From positions 1-48,194 of the forward strand of contig CAJUCQ010000009.1 in the NCBI GenBank assembly GCA_910584905.1: a stretch of 48,194 nt of DNA. Direction: 5' to 3'. The notes below the pieces were generated by a model. That model was given only the letters and a program-made list of their open reading frames with translations, ran no database searches and was not told the origin of the DNA. Of this stretch, positions 33,974 to 41,661 are shown piece by piece. Source of the DNA: an uncultured Muribaculaceae bacterium (GTDB taxonomy: Bacteria > Bacteroidota > Bacteroidia > Bacteroidales > Muribaculaceae). Each line of letters begins with the position of its first letter. Position 1 is the first letter of the stretch. The position numbers and the translations under genes are program-made.

Positions 33974-34498
33974 ATGAGTAACAGAAAGACAGCAGCTTTC
34001 ATATCGGGAGCGTTGTGCTTGGCCTTGCCTCTCGGGTCGGCGGCCTTGCGCCCGATGAAGCATATGGAGGTGATTGTGAGGCCCGAAGGCGCCGTGGTCT
34101 TTGTCAAGCCCAAGACTATGGGCTGTGTGCGCGGCGGAAAGAAGGGGATGGAGTATGACGTGACGATGAGCACGCTCGCGGATTCCGCGTTTTTCACCTG
34201 CACGGTGCTGACCGATGCGCCGACCGGTGTCGACAGCGTAAGTTTTCGTTGCGTCGCCTCGGGTGCGGAAACAAGGCTTCCGGCCGAGCGTCTTTATGCC
34301 GAGCCGAAAGGCGACCGATGGGTCTACAGGCTTCGCTGCGGGCTTGACTCGGCGGCTTTTGCCTCGTTTGCGACGAGTGCGTCGGCACCGGAGGTCGAGG
34401 CGGGAGGCATGGTCTATCGCCATAAGCAGGCGGCATGGGATGACTGCCGCGAAATTTATAAACTTGCAAAAGAAATAATCGAGAGAAACAAGAAATGA
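33974..34498 (+). CDS. Small exported protein, first of a coupled three-gene set
   Basis: I do not recognise this protein of about 174 residues. It begins with a signal-like segment (MSNRKTAAFISGALCLALPL), then a beta-rich domain with two Cys pairs or so, and a basic C-terminal helix (KLAKEIIERNKK). The start may be the ATG at 33974 or 33968; an even earlier TTG lies in the terminator T-run and is unlikely. The stop overlaps the next start as ATGA. It is probably periplasmic. Confidence 0.7.
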   Translation: MSNRKTAAFISGALCLALPLGSAALRPMKHMEVIVRPEGAVVFVKPKTMGCVRGGKKGMEYDVTMSTLADSAFFTCTVLTDAPTGVDSVSFRCVASGAETRLPAERLYAEPKGDRWVYRLRCGLDSAAFASFATSASAPEVEAGGMVYRHKQAAWDDCREIYKLAKEIIERNKK

Positions 34499-35436
34499 AA
34501 GCTACACGTATATTCCTGCTGGCCGTCATGACGATGGCCGTATGCGGCGCGGGCCATGCTCAGGCGTCAAAAACGCGTGCGCGCAAGGCGCCTGCCTCGG
34601 CTTCGGCCCCTGCGAAGGCGCAGGCGGCGAAGGAGGCTTCGGCGCAGCCGCAGCAACCCTCGGAGTTCGAGGTGTTTATGGCTTCGATGATGAAGAACGC
34701 ATTTGTAGTCGTGCGTCAGGATTATCATCTTGTCGATGACGACGAGGGCGAGGTCAAGACTGCCGAAGGTAAGGATTATTGGGGGCGCACTTACTCGATG
34801 GGTGTGCGAGTGGGGGATTCCGATTATCTCATAAGCGGCGAAGCCGTGAGGCCGTGGGTCAAGGACGGTCTGCCCAAGAGTGCGTCGCTCAGGCCCGAGG
34901 TGTCGCGCACGGCGGTGCGGAGTTTCGAGGCCGTGGAGTTCGAGCCGTGGGAGTTTGATGCCGACGGTGTTGCGGAGCTGCGCGACAAGAGGCTCTATAC
35001 GTCGGGAGGGTCGGAGGAACCGGGACTGTCGCTGGTCGGTTTTTCGGGTCAGACGCGCGGTTATGCCGTGTGGGCTGTGCCTGCCGCCGCTTTAAGCGAG
35101 GGTGCCGACACGCCTGCGATGCGTCTGGTGTTTGCCAAGACGTCGGTCAATTTCAACGATGCCCGGACTTTGTATGATATTGATTCGGCGGGAGCAGCGG
35201 ATGCTTTCGGCGGCGTGTATGTCGTGCCGGTGAGCGAGCGTCCGGGTTGTGTCGATTTTTGTGTGGCCGGTGTGTTTCAGCGTGTTGGTGGAATATGGAA
35301 GCTTGTTTCCGTGGCCGACGGCACGGAGCTTAAGCCAACGGCGTCGGCGGGGTCTTGTGCGAATCCGCTCGACAGGCTTATTACGGATATTGATTCGGGA
35401 ATGCAGGAGTTCCTCTGCGAAATAGGCTTGCAATGA
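34495..35436 (+). CDS. Exported protein of unknown function
   Basis: This 313-residue protein is not one I recognise. The signal peptide ends near residue 23 (GAGHAQA), followed by an Ala/Lys/Pro/Gln-rich linker (about 24-58) and a folded domain (EFEVFMASMMKNAFVVVRQD onward). A Cys pair lies late in the protein (CVDFCVAG). The start overlaps the previous stop (ATGA), and its stop overlaps the next start in the same way, so the three exported proteins are made in a coupled fashion, perhaps as a complex at the cell envelope. Confidence 0.78.
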   Translation: MKATRIFLLAVMTMAVCGAGHAQASKTRARKAPASASAPAKAQAAKEASAQPQQPSEFEVFMASMMKNAFVVVRQDYHLVDDDEGEVKTAEGKDYWGRTYSMGVRVGDSDYLISGEAVRPWVKDGLPKSASLRPEVSRTAVRSFEAVEFEPWEFDADGVAELRDKRLYTSGGSEEPGLSLVGFSGQTRGYAVWAVPAAALSEGADTPAMRLVFAKTSVNFNDARTLYDIDSAGAADAFGGVYVVPVSERPGCVDFCVAGVFQRVGGIWKLVSVADGTELKPTASAGSCANPLDRLITDIDSGMQEFLCEIGLQ

Positions 35437-35978
35437 GAGCGACGGTTTATGCGGGCGCGCTTGCGCTTGCCTTGTGCGCGGCCTGCGGCGGCGGGGGAAT
35501 GGCGGTGGAGGGGGCGTGGATGCGCCCCGTAGCCGAGCCTGACCTCGGCGTGGCGGGCATGGAGTATCTGACCTTTGCTTCGGATTCGACCTTTACGGTT
35601 GTCAATGAAATGACCTTGGAGTATGAGGATTCGGTATTCGGCTGTTCGCTCGGTTTCCGAACGCGCGTGAGCGGTCGCCGTTTTGACCGTGACGGGGCTT
35701 TGGAGCTTGTGTATTCGCCTGAAAGCTTCGAGCTTGATACGGTTGCCGGCCGCGTGGCTATAAGCGCTGTTGCGGGAGTGTTGCCCGAGGCGGTCCGCAA
35801 TGCCATGGCCGCAGACCTGATGCGTGGGCTTTCGGAGTATTATCGTTCGGTCTATGAAGAGTTTTCGTCGTCGCCGGGCCTTGTGCTTGAGCGTCCGGCC
35901 GTGTCGGGCGATGTGTTCGGGGCGCTGTCGGGCGATTCGGTGGCGGTGCGATGGACGAGAAGCGTCCGCGGCGAATGA
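35433..35978 (+). CDS. Lipoprotein of unknown function
   Basis: This 181-residue lipoprotein has a lipobox LCAAC (Cys18) followed by GGGG. The rest looks like a lipocalin-type or other beta-sandwich domain: EGAWMRPV, YLTFASDSTFTVVNEMTLEYED, FGCSLGFRTRVSGRR, DGALELVYSPESFELD. These short, alternating strands recall the 'lipocalin-like' lipoproteins of Bacteroidales, but I cannot confirm the family. It is the last gene of the coupled set, and a bidirectional terminator follows 19 nt after its stop. Confidence 0.78.
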   Translation: MRATVYAGALALALCAACGGGGMAVEGAWMRPVAEPDLGVAGMEYLTFASDSTFTVVNEMTLEYEDSVFGCSLGFRTRVSGRRFDRDGALELVYSPESFELDTVAGRVAISAVAGVLPEAVRNAMAADLMRGLSEYYRSVYEEFSSSPGLVLERPAVSGDVFGALSGDSVAVRWTRSVRGE

Positions 35979-35997
35979 ATACGGATATTGATAAAAG

Positions 35998-36031
35998 AAA
36001 AACCCCGGAAGAAAATTCTTTCGGGGTTTTT
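35998..36031. terminator. Bidirectional terminator between the lipoprotein operon and the tRNA-Arg pair
   Basis: The stem aaaaaccccg/cggggttttt is A-rich on one side and T-rich on the other, so it works for both the plus-strand operon and the minus-strand tRNAs. Confidence 0.78.
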
Positions 36032-36033
36032 AG

Positions 36034-36107
36034 TGACTCCCACAGGATTCAAACCTGTAACCTTCTGATCCGTAGTCAGATGCTCTATTCAGTTGAGCTA
36101 GGGAGCC
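36034..36107 (-). tRNA. tRNA-Arg (anticodon ACG), copy 2 of the tandem
   Basis: This 74-nt cloverleaf ends at the discriminator A; CCA is not encoded. The anticodon stem TCTGA/TCAGA with loop CTACGGA gives ACG, which after A34-to-I editing reads CGU/CGC/CGA. The acceptor stem GGCTCCC/GGGAGTC is complete with one G-U. It is identical to the copy at 36141-36214 and shares its promoter. Confidence 0.96.
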
Positions 36108-36140
36108 GGGATGCAAACGCATGGAGTCAACGCTCGTTTG

Positions 36141-36214
36141 TGACTCCCACAGGATTCAAACCTGTAACCTTCTGATCCGTAGTCAGATGCTCTATTCAGT
36201 TGAGCTAGGGAGCC
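36141..36214 (-). tRNA. tRNA-Arg (anticodon ACG), copy 1 of the tandem
   Basis: The sequence is identical to the downstream copy at 36034-36107, with 33 nt between them and no promoter or terminator in the gap, so both are processed from one transcript. CCA is not encoded. Confidence 0.96.
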
Positions 36215-36249
36215 GTTTTTTGCGGTTGGCTTTCCCGCGTTTGCGAGTG

Positions 36250-36280
36250 CAAAGTTAATATGTTTTTTTTAAATACACAA
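36250..36280 (-). promoter_or_regulatory. Consensus promoter of the tRNA-Arg pair
   Basis: On the minus strand TTG (36280-36278), a 20-nt spacer and TAACTTTG (36257-36250) match the consensus; the tRNA 5' end is 36 nt downstream. Confidence 0.8.
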
Positions 36281-36362
36281 TAGTTGGGCCGTTTTTTTTG
36301 AAAAATATTTCTCGATTTTGTCATTGCGAAGGGTGCAGGGCGGCTGCGGCGGGCATAAAGGA

Positions 36363-36404
36363 GGCGGCGCGGGCTCACCCCTCGGGGGCTTGCTTCGCGC
36401 CGCC
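36363..36404. repeat. GC-rich inverted repeat
   Basis: A perfect 9-bp inverted repeat (ggcggcgcg / cgcgccgcc) sits in a short GC-rich block (about 36318-36435) between the tRNA promoter and the alanine-rich protein gene. The block begins with tcattgcgaagg, which recalls dispersed intergenic repeats seen in many genomes. Its role is unknown. Confidence 0.45.
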
Positions 36405-36411
36405 ATATATG

Positions 36412-36437
36412 GACGCTATGCGCCGGCGCATAGCGTC
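36412..36437. repeat. 26-bp perfect palindrome over the stop of the alanine-rich gene
   Basis: The 13-bp arms (gacgctatgcgcc / ggcgcatagcgtc) meet without a spacer and reach into the stop codon (TGA at 36438-36436) of the minus-strand gene. It could act as a 3' hairpin for that mRNA or as a protein-binding palindrome. No T-tract follows. Confidence 0.55.
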
Positions 36438-36783
36438 AGTCGAGCTTGTCGGCCCATTCGTGGAGCTTGTCGCCCAATGAGTCGAGCACGTCGGATGCTT
36501 TTCCTTTAACTTTGTTGAGAGGCGAGTCGGGGTCGTTTTTCTGTTCGTTGATTTTGTCCTGAATAGAGTCCGTGACCTGATTCACCTTGTCCTGCGCCTT
36601 TGCGGCGAGGTCTGCGGCCTGAGCTTTCGCGTCGGCTAATTTTTCGGCGGCCTGATCTTTGATTGATTGGCTCTCGGCTTCGGCGGCTACGCCTGCAGCC
36701 TTAGCCGAAACCTGAGCTGCTTCTTTGGAGACTTCGGCGGCGGCGGCAGCGGCGGCCTGAGATACTTGAGCTTTGGTGTCCAT
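36436..36783 (-). CDS. Small alanine-rich amphipathic helical (LEA-like) protein
   Basis: This 115-residue hydrophilic protein has no signal peptide and no predicted tertiary core. It is composed almost wholly of Ala, Lys, Asp, Glu, Gln and Ser in 11-residue-like amphipathic repeats (KEAAQVSAKAAGVAAEA, KLADAKAQAADLAAKAQDKV). The C-terminal third has NDPDSPLNKVKGKASDVLD. The composition resembles LEA or apolipoprotein-like stress proteins, a resemblance of pattern rather than proven homology. I chose the ATG at 36783 because the frame upstream is low-complexity and lies in the likely promoter region. Confidence 0.7.
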   Translation of the reverse strand: MDTKAQVSQAAAAAAAEVSKEAAQVSAKAAGVAAEAESQSIKDQAAEKLADAKAQAADLAAKAQDKVNQVTDSIQDKINEQKNDPDSPLNKVKGKASDVLDSLGDKLHEWADKLD

Positions 36784-36865
36784 AGTGTTCGTGAGTTTTT
36801 GAAGGTTTGTATTGTTTGTCAGTGTATAGAAAAACAAACGCGCGTTGCAAAAAGTTTCGCATGAG

Positions 36866-36897
36866 TTGGGCGTTGTACAAAAAAAACATTAATTTTG
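36866..36897 (+). promoter_or_regulatory. Promoter of the NSS transporter gene
   Basis: TTG (36866-36868), a 21-nt spacer and TAATTTTG (36890-36897) fit the Bacteroidetes consensus. The ATG of the gene is 50 nt downstream. Confidence 0.65.
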
Positions 36898-36946
36898 CGA
36901 CAATTATTCCGATTTGTTTAAAAATAGCTTGTATTTATTACAGCTC

Positions 36947-38296
36947 ATGTCGTCGAAAGTTGAATTTTCTACAAAGATAGGTCTTGTAGCCGCGACGGTC
37001 GGGTCGGCCATCGGGCTTGGGAACGTGTGGCGCTTTCCTGCCGAGACGCAGGCAAACGGCGGCGCGGCCTTTCTGCTTCTCTATTTGGTCTGCGTGCTTG
37101 TTCTCGGCATCCCGGTGATGTTGGCCGAGTTTGCCATCGGTCGAGCCGGGCGTTCGGATGCGGTGGGGTCGTTCAGGCGTCTTTCGCCGGGGCGCCCGTG
37201 GTGGGTGTTCGGGGCGCTTGCGGTTGTGGCGTCGTATATGATAACGTCGTTCTATATGGTTGTCGAGGGGTGGACGCTGGAGTATCTTGTGGGCGGTGTG
37301 ACCGGGATGCTTTACGGCGGCGCGTCGTCGGAGGCTGTTTATGCGGTGAAGATGGAGGAGCTGACGCATACGCCGTGGTTGCCGGCCGTGTTTACGTGGG
37401 CCGTGATTCTGATAAATACTGGGGTGTTGCTTGGAGGTGTCCAAAAGGGCATCGAGCGCCTGTCGAATGTGCTGATGCCGCTTTTGTTTGTGATTCTTTT
37501 GGGGCTTTGCGGCGTGGCGCTGACGCTGCCGGGCGCATCCGAGGGGCTTGTGTTTTTCCTTGAGCCTGATTTTTCGAAGCTTACACCTCAGGTTTTTGTC
37601 AGCGCTTTGGGGCAGGCGTTTTTCTCGCTCAGCCTCGGCATGGGCATACTGATAACCTATTCGTCGTATTATCCGTCGACGACCAAGCTTCCGCGCACGG
37701 CTCTTACGGTGGCGTTGTTGAGCTTGCTTGTGGCGGTGTTGGTGGGGATGATAATTTTCCCTGCGGTCAAGACTTTCGGGCTTGACAATGGCACGCTTGA
37801 GGGGGCTACGCTCGTGTTTGTGACGCTGCCCGAGGTGTTTTCGCGTCTGCCGTTGCCTTGGCTATGGAGCACACTGTTTTTTGCTCTATTGTTTGTGGCG
37901 GCGCTGACGTCGACGGTGTCGCTGTCGGAGGTTGTCGTTGCAACGCTTCAGGACCGCCTGCGGATGGGTCGTCGCCGGGCCGTGCTTACGTCCATGTTGC
38001 CGCTGCTTGTGCTGTCGACGGTGTGCTCGCTATCGTTCAGCACGCTCTCGGGGCTGACCGTCTGCGGCTATAATATCTTTTCGCTTCTCGACAATGTGGC
38101 TACGAATTATATGCTTCCGTTCGTGGCTATCGGCACGTGTGTCTACGCCGGGTGGTTTATGCCCCGGGGGCTTTTCATGAAGGAGATGAGCAATCACGGC
38201 GCACTGCGCACGCATGTGGGGCGGCTGACGCAGGCGGTGCTCCGCTATGTGGCTCCGGCGTTGATTTTGTTGATATTTGTATTCAGATTTTTGTGA
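36947..38296 (+). CDS. NSS-family sodium-dependent transporter
   Basis: This 449-residue inner-membrane symporter imports an amino acid or similar solute with Na+. TM1 carries the family motif GSAIGLGNVWRFP at 19-31, followed by the unwound-helix segment and ANGGAAFLLLYL. About eleven to twelve membrane spans fill the protein, as in bacterial LeuT/MhsT-type members. I chose the ATG at 36947 over an upstream TTG (36914) because it gives the usual short N-terminus. The next gene starts 4 nt after the stop, suggesting co-translation of a small membrane partner. Confidence 0.94.
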   Translation: MSSKVEFSTKIGLVAATVGSAIGLGNVWRFPAETQANGGAAFLLLYLVCVLVLGIPVMLAEFAIGRAGRSDAVGSFRRLSPGRPWWVFGALAVVASYMITSFYMVVEGWTLEYLVGGVTGMLYGGASSEAVYAVKMEELTHTPWLPAVFTWAVILINTGVLLGGVQKGIERLSNVLMPLLFVILLGLCGVALTLPGASEGLVFFLEPDFSKLTPQVFVSALGQAFFSLSLGMGILITYSSYYPSTTKLPRTALTVALLSLLVAVLVGMIIFPAVKTFGLDNGTLEGATLVFVTLPEVFSRLPLPWLWSTLFFALLFVAALTSTVSLSEVVVATLQDRLRMGRRRAVLTSMLPLLVLSTVCSLSFSTLSGLTVCGYNIFSLLDNVATNYMLPFVAIGTCVYAGWFMPRGLFMKEMSNHGALRTHVGRLTQAVLRYVAPALILLIFVFRFL

Positions 38297-38299
38297 GTC

Positions 38300-38593
38300 A
38301 TGAACAGCCACAGCGCGTCGTGGATAAGCCGTAATCAGGCTTTGGTGTGGGCTTGCGTGGCCGCCGCCATTATAGTCATAGTCTTCGCCTATTATGCCGG
38401 GCGGCGCTCGGCGTCGGCGCCGGGTGCGGCGCAGGCCGATTCGGTCCTTGTGGAGCGGGTGCGCCAAGAGGTTGTTGCCGACACGGCGTCGCCGCGTCGC
38501 ATCAAGGCGAAGAAAGCCGCCGGGCGGGAGGAGCGCGCCGTGCGGCGGCCCGTCAGCCGCGATTTTCTCGACGAGGACGTAAGTGGAGAGTGA
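38300..38593 (+). CDS. Small single-span membrane protein, partner of the NSS transporter
   Basis: This 97-residue protein has one membrane segment (about 13-33), then a basic, Ala/Arg-rich cytoplasmic or periplasmic tail (KAKKAAGREERAVRRPVSRD). I do not recognise a family. The ATG begins 3 nt after the transporter stop, so translation is probably coupled. Its last 41 nt overlap the 3' end of the convergent minus-strand gene. It may be a transporter accessory subunit; this is inference from position only. Confidence 0.65.
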   Translation: MNSHSASWISRNQALVWACVAAAIIVIVFAYYAGRRSASAPGAAQADSVLVERVRQEVVADTASPRRIKAKKAAGREERAVRRPVSRDFLDEDVSGE

Positions 38594-39773
38594 GGCTTGC
38601 GGCCATGTCGGCGGCCATGAGGAATACGAGTGGGATGACCGGCATGAGGAGGCGGGTGTATTCGCCGGGAGCTCCGAGGATTACGGCCATGAAATTGCCC
38701 GTAAATAGGAGGCAGATGAAGGCGCGCGGGGTGGTTGCGCGTCGGCGACGGCTTTGCATGCGGGCCGTGAAGGCGATGTATGCGGCGGCGACAAGGGGCA
38801 GGACGGCAATGGGCAGGGGGCTTCCGGCGAGGCCTTGGCGGAGGTTTGCGGATATTGTGGAGCGGAGCGCTTCGGTGCTGCTCCCGGGTTTGGCGGCGCG
38901 GTAGTCCGCGACTTCGTCGTAGAGCTCCTGCGGGTGGTCTGAGGCTATGATGAACAGGACGTCCCATTTTTCGACGGGTTCTATGGAGGGGTTGTTGTGG
39001 AGTGTTTTCAGGCGGCTGTGGACGGGATATGCGGCCGAGTCTCCGGGGCAGAAACTGTAGAGGTCGAAAAGGGCTTTGTTAAGCTCGGAAGCTGTTGAAA
39101 TTCCGAAATGCCCCGTGTTGAGGCGGAAGGCCGCGGCGTATGCGCCTGCGGCGAGCAGGCCTGCGGCCGCGGCTGTGGCTACGGCTTTTGCCGCCGGAAA
39201 GCGCCGCGCCGAGGCAAGGGCGGCGGCGAGGGCGCATGAGGCAAGGGGGACGAACAGGAATATCGGGCGTAGGGCCGTCAGGGTAATCATCAGCGCCGCA
39301 GAAGCGACTGTGCAGGCGGTCGAGGGGCGGTCGATGGCGCGGAAAAGCACAGTGATGAATATGAGCATCATCGACGCGCCGAGGCTGTCGGTGAGATAGA
39401 GGGCCGCGTACATCGGGTAGAGACCGAAGAGGCAGTAGGGCAATGTGGCGGCAGCGACGGCCCAAGGCGGAAGCCGCAGGGCTTTGCGGGCTATGCGCGC
39501 GAGGCAGTAGACGGATGTGAGGAACAGGGCATGTTGGGCGGCGAGGAGGAGCCACCCGGGGAGGATGGCTGTGAGCAGGGGGTAGAGTGGGGTGCGGAAG
39601 GGGTCGATTTCGCCGGCGGAGATGTGTTCCCAAGCGTGGAAATAGCTTGCGGTGTCGGGTCTGAGCCGTGGGTCGAGGAGCGTGAAGAAGCGGCGCGCCG
39701 CGATGTTTGCGGCGGCGACAAGCACGAGCAGAGCGTCGAGGTGTCGTCGCAGAAAATCCGCCGCGGGTTTCAT
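38553..39773 (-). CDS. GT-C-like (GT39/ArnT-type) multi-pass membrane glycosyltransferase
   Basis: This 406-residue protein has about ten hydrophobic segments. An N-terminal loop has RPDTASYFHAWEH and RTPLYPLL, resembling the first extracytoplasmic loop of GT-C enzymes, in which an Asp (Asp40 or nearby) is catalytic. A long soluble loop (about 240-310) lies between the helix groups. It probably transfers a sugar from a lipid carrier outside the cytoplasm, but the family assignment is tentative. It is the last gene of the ung operon: its start overlaps the DUF3109 stop as ATGA. Confidence 0.75.
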   Translation of the reverse strand: MKPAADFLRRHLDALLVLVAAANIAARRFFTLLDPRLRPDTASYFHAWEHISAGEIDPFRTPLYPLLTAILPGWLLLAAQHALFLTSVYCLARIARKALRLPPWAVAAATLPYCLFGLYPMYAALYLTDSLGASMMLIFITVLFRAIDRPSTACTVASAALMITLTALRPIFLFVPLASCALAAALASARRFPAAKAVATAAAAGLLAAGAYAAAFRLNTGHFGISTASELNKALFDLYSFCPGDSAAYPVHSRLKTLHNNPSIEPVEKWDVLFIIASDHPQELYDEVADYRAAKPGSSTEALRSTISANLRQGLAGSPLPIAVLPLVAAAYIAFTARMQSRRRRATTPRAFICLLFTGNFMAVILGAPGEYTRLLMPVIPLVFLMAADMAASLTLHLRPRRENRG

Positions 39774-40384
39774 TTACCGGGGTTCTGACGCAGATATTCT
39801 TCGCAAGTGAGGGCGAGTTCGTCGTACCACTCCTGACCGAAGCGGCGTATAAGCGGTGTTTTCAGGAACTGATATGCTCTTACGCCTTTTTCGCGCCCGA
39901 GCACTTCGGCGCACCGGCATATTTTCCAGCGGTGGAGATTTATGGCGGTGAAGCCGTCGTATTCCTTGATTCGCACGGGGTAGAGGTGGCAGCTTATGGG
40001 TTTGTAGAAGTCGATTTTTCCGTCTCGAAAAGCTTTTTCGATGGCGCACATGCACATACCGCCGGGGCCGTAGGTTGTGAAAACGCAGTTGCGACCGTCG
40101 ACAATCTGCGTGACGAGGTCGCCTTCCTCGTCGATGTAGCTCACGCCGTTCTCTTCGATTTCGCGGAGCGCGGCCGGGAGGATATAGGGCTTGACGGCGG
40201 GCAGGATTTCGCGGAGACGGCGGTCTTCCTCCGGGGTTATGGGGGCGCCGGCATCGCCGTCGATGCAGCATTGTCCGAGGCATTTGTCGAGGTCGCAAAG
40301 GAAGAAACGCTCGGCCATGTCGAGGGTGACGAGGGTGTCCTGAATCTGAAGCATAAGGGTTTGGTATGTGACGGTTTTAGACAT
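39770..40384 (-). CDS. DUF3109 cysteine-rich protein
   Basis: This 204-residue cytoplasmic protein belongs to the DUF3109 family, common in Bacteroidetes. It carries many Cys likely to bind metal: Cys30, Cys35, Cys39 and Cys40 in LCDLDKCLGQCC, then NCVF, MCMCAIEK, SCHLYPVR and ICRCAE. The pattern is similar to the YkgJ/Fe-S or Zn cluster group (CxxCC). Its role is unknown. It is translationally coupled on both sides: its start uses TGATG with the plug-protein stop, and its stop overlaps the next start. Confidence 0.9.
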   Translation of the reverse strand: MSKTVTYQTLMLQIQDTLVTLDMAERFFLCDLDKCLGQCCIDGDAGAPITPEEDRRLREILPAVKPYILPAALREIEENGVSYIDEEGDLVTQIVDGRNCVFTTYGPGGMCMCAIEKAFRDGKIDFYKPISCHLYPVRIKEYDGFTAINLHRWKICRCAEVLGREKGVRAYQFLKTPLIRRFGQEWYDELALTCEEYLRQNPGK

Positions 40385-41661
40385 CAGTGGTCAGAGATTG
40401 CGGCACCGGTGCCGATGAGGCGGTCGTATCGTTCGCCTCGGCGCCGGTGATATACTTTTATGATATATTCGTTGACGGTCTGCCATTTGTCGCCTTCCAC
40501 GGGAGCCGTGGCGCCTGAGCGCGCGCCGGGTGCGACCGTTAGATACTGGTAGTTGTAGGCGCCTTGCTTGAGGAGCATGGCTCGCTCGAACAGGCCCGTT
40601 GCGGGGTTGAAATACATGCGGGAGGCGTCGTCGAACCGACGGTATGTGAGGTCTCCGTCGATAAATACGGCGGCGTCGGGGCCGAGTTCGGGGGCGTCGA
40701 GGGCGAAATGGACTACGACGTAGTCGGCTTCGGTGTCGCTTTCGTCGGAGTTGTATTCACGTATCCGGAAGCGTCCGTGCTGGGTGCTGTCGTAGAGATA
40801 TTGCACGTCGGCCCTCGGGGCGTCGGTGTAGAGGTTCATGTGGTAGAAGGGGTCGGCGTATTCAATTGATTCGACGCCCATCGTGGGGTATTGTGTGTTT
40901 ATGACTTCGAAGCGGCGGTATTCGTTTCCGGCGTTGAAAATGAGTTCGGGCTTGTGTTCGAATACGGCGCGGGCGCCCTGAACGCGGAGAGGCACACTGA
41001 CGGCAGTCTCGTTGTCGAGGCGCCCGTTCTGGCTCACGGTGACGAAGAGATCGTTGAAGGGGTCGTCGACGGCGGCGCGTTCGGTGTCGACGTCGAAGTT
41101 CACTTGCTGGAAGCGGTTGCGGAATCCTTTGTCGGTGGCGGCCGAAACGTCGGCGCCGATTACGGGCGCCGTGTTCTCGCAGATGCTGAATCGCACTTGC
41201 GCCACGGGCGCGTCGTGGTTGTCTTCGGGGTATATTTTCAGGAGGTAGTTGCCGGAGATGAGGGGGCGCATGCGCTCGTCGGGGACTGAGAGGCGATAGT
41301 TGACGTAGTGGGTCGTGGTGCCGCGTGAGAATTCGTAGTCGTCGACGGATGCTTCGTTGAAGCCGTCGATAAATTCGCTGTCGACGAGGCCCGACGGCTG
41401 CCAGCGGGCGTTGCAGTGTTCGAGGGAGTAGCGGAAGTATTCGCGGTCTTCGGCGAGGCGGTCGAAGCTCACGATGAGTCTGTCGGGCGTTCCGGCGAAA
41501 AGAATCAGGGGGGCGAAGGGGTTGCCGTCGACAGTGGCCTGCAGGGTGCGGGTCCGGCCGTCGAACACGCCTGTCATGGTGTCGGCGGCGCGGGAGGTCT
41601 GCGCCGCCGCGGAGAATGCTCCGGCGATGATGAGGGCGAGGATTATGTAGAGACGGGTCAT
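40384..41661 (-). CDS. Exported type IX secretion 'plug' domain protein (DUF5103)
   Basis: This 425-residue exported protein has a signal peptide (MTRLYIILALIIAGAFSAAA) and the DUF5103/T9SS-plug fold: GRTRTLQATVDGNPFAPLI, LIVSFDRLAEDREYFRYSLE, FSRGTTTHYVNYRLSVPDER, EYRRFEVINTQY. The family includes the protein that blocks the SprA translocon in flavobacteria, but it also occurs in species without known T9SS. No sprA or gld/por gene is in this window. I chose the ATG at 41661 because it overlaps the ung stop as ATGA; an alternative ATG at 41670 gives three more residues. A longer open frame extends into ung and is not used. Confidence 0.88.
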   Translation of the reverse strand: MTRLYIILALIIAGAFSAAAQTSRAADTMTGVFDGRTRTLQATVDGNPFAPLILFAGTPDRLIVSFDRLAEDREYFRYSLEHCNARWQPSGLVDSEFIDGFNEASVDDYEFSRGTTTHYVNYRLSVPDERMRPLISGNYLLKIYPEDNHDAPVAQVRFSICENTAPVIGADVSAATDKGFRNRFQQVNFDVDTERAAVDDPFNDLFVTVSQNGRLDNETAVSVPLRVQGARAVFEHKPELIFNAGNEYRRFEVINTQYPTMGVESIEYADPFYHMNLYTDAPRADVQYLYDSTQHGRFRIREYNSDESDTEADYVVVHFALDAPELGPDAAVFIDGDLTYRRFDDASRMYFNPATGLFERAMLLKQGAYNYQYLTVAPGARSGATAPVEGDKWQTVNEYIIKVYHRRRGERYDRLIGTGAAISDH

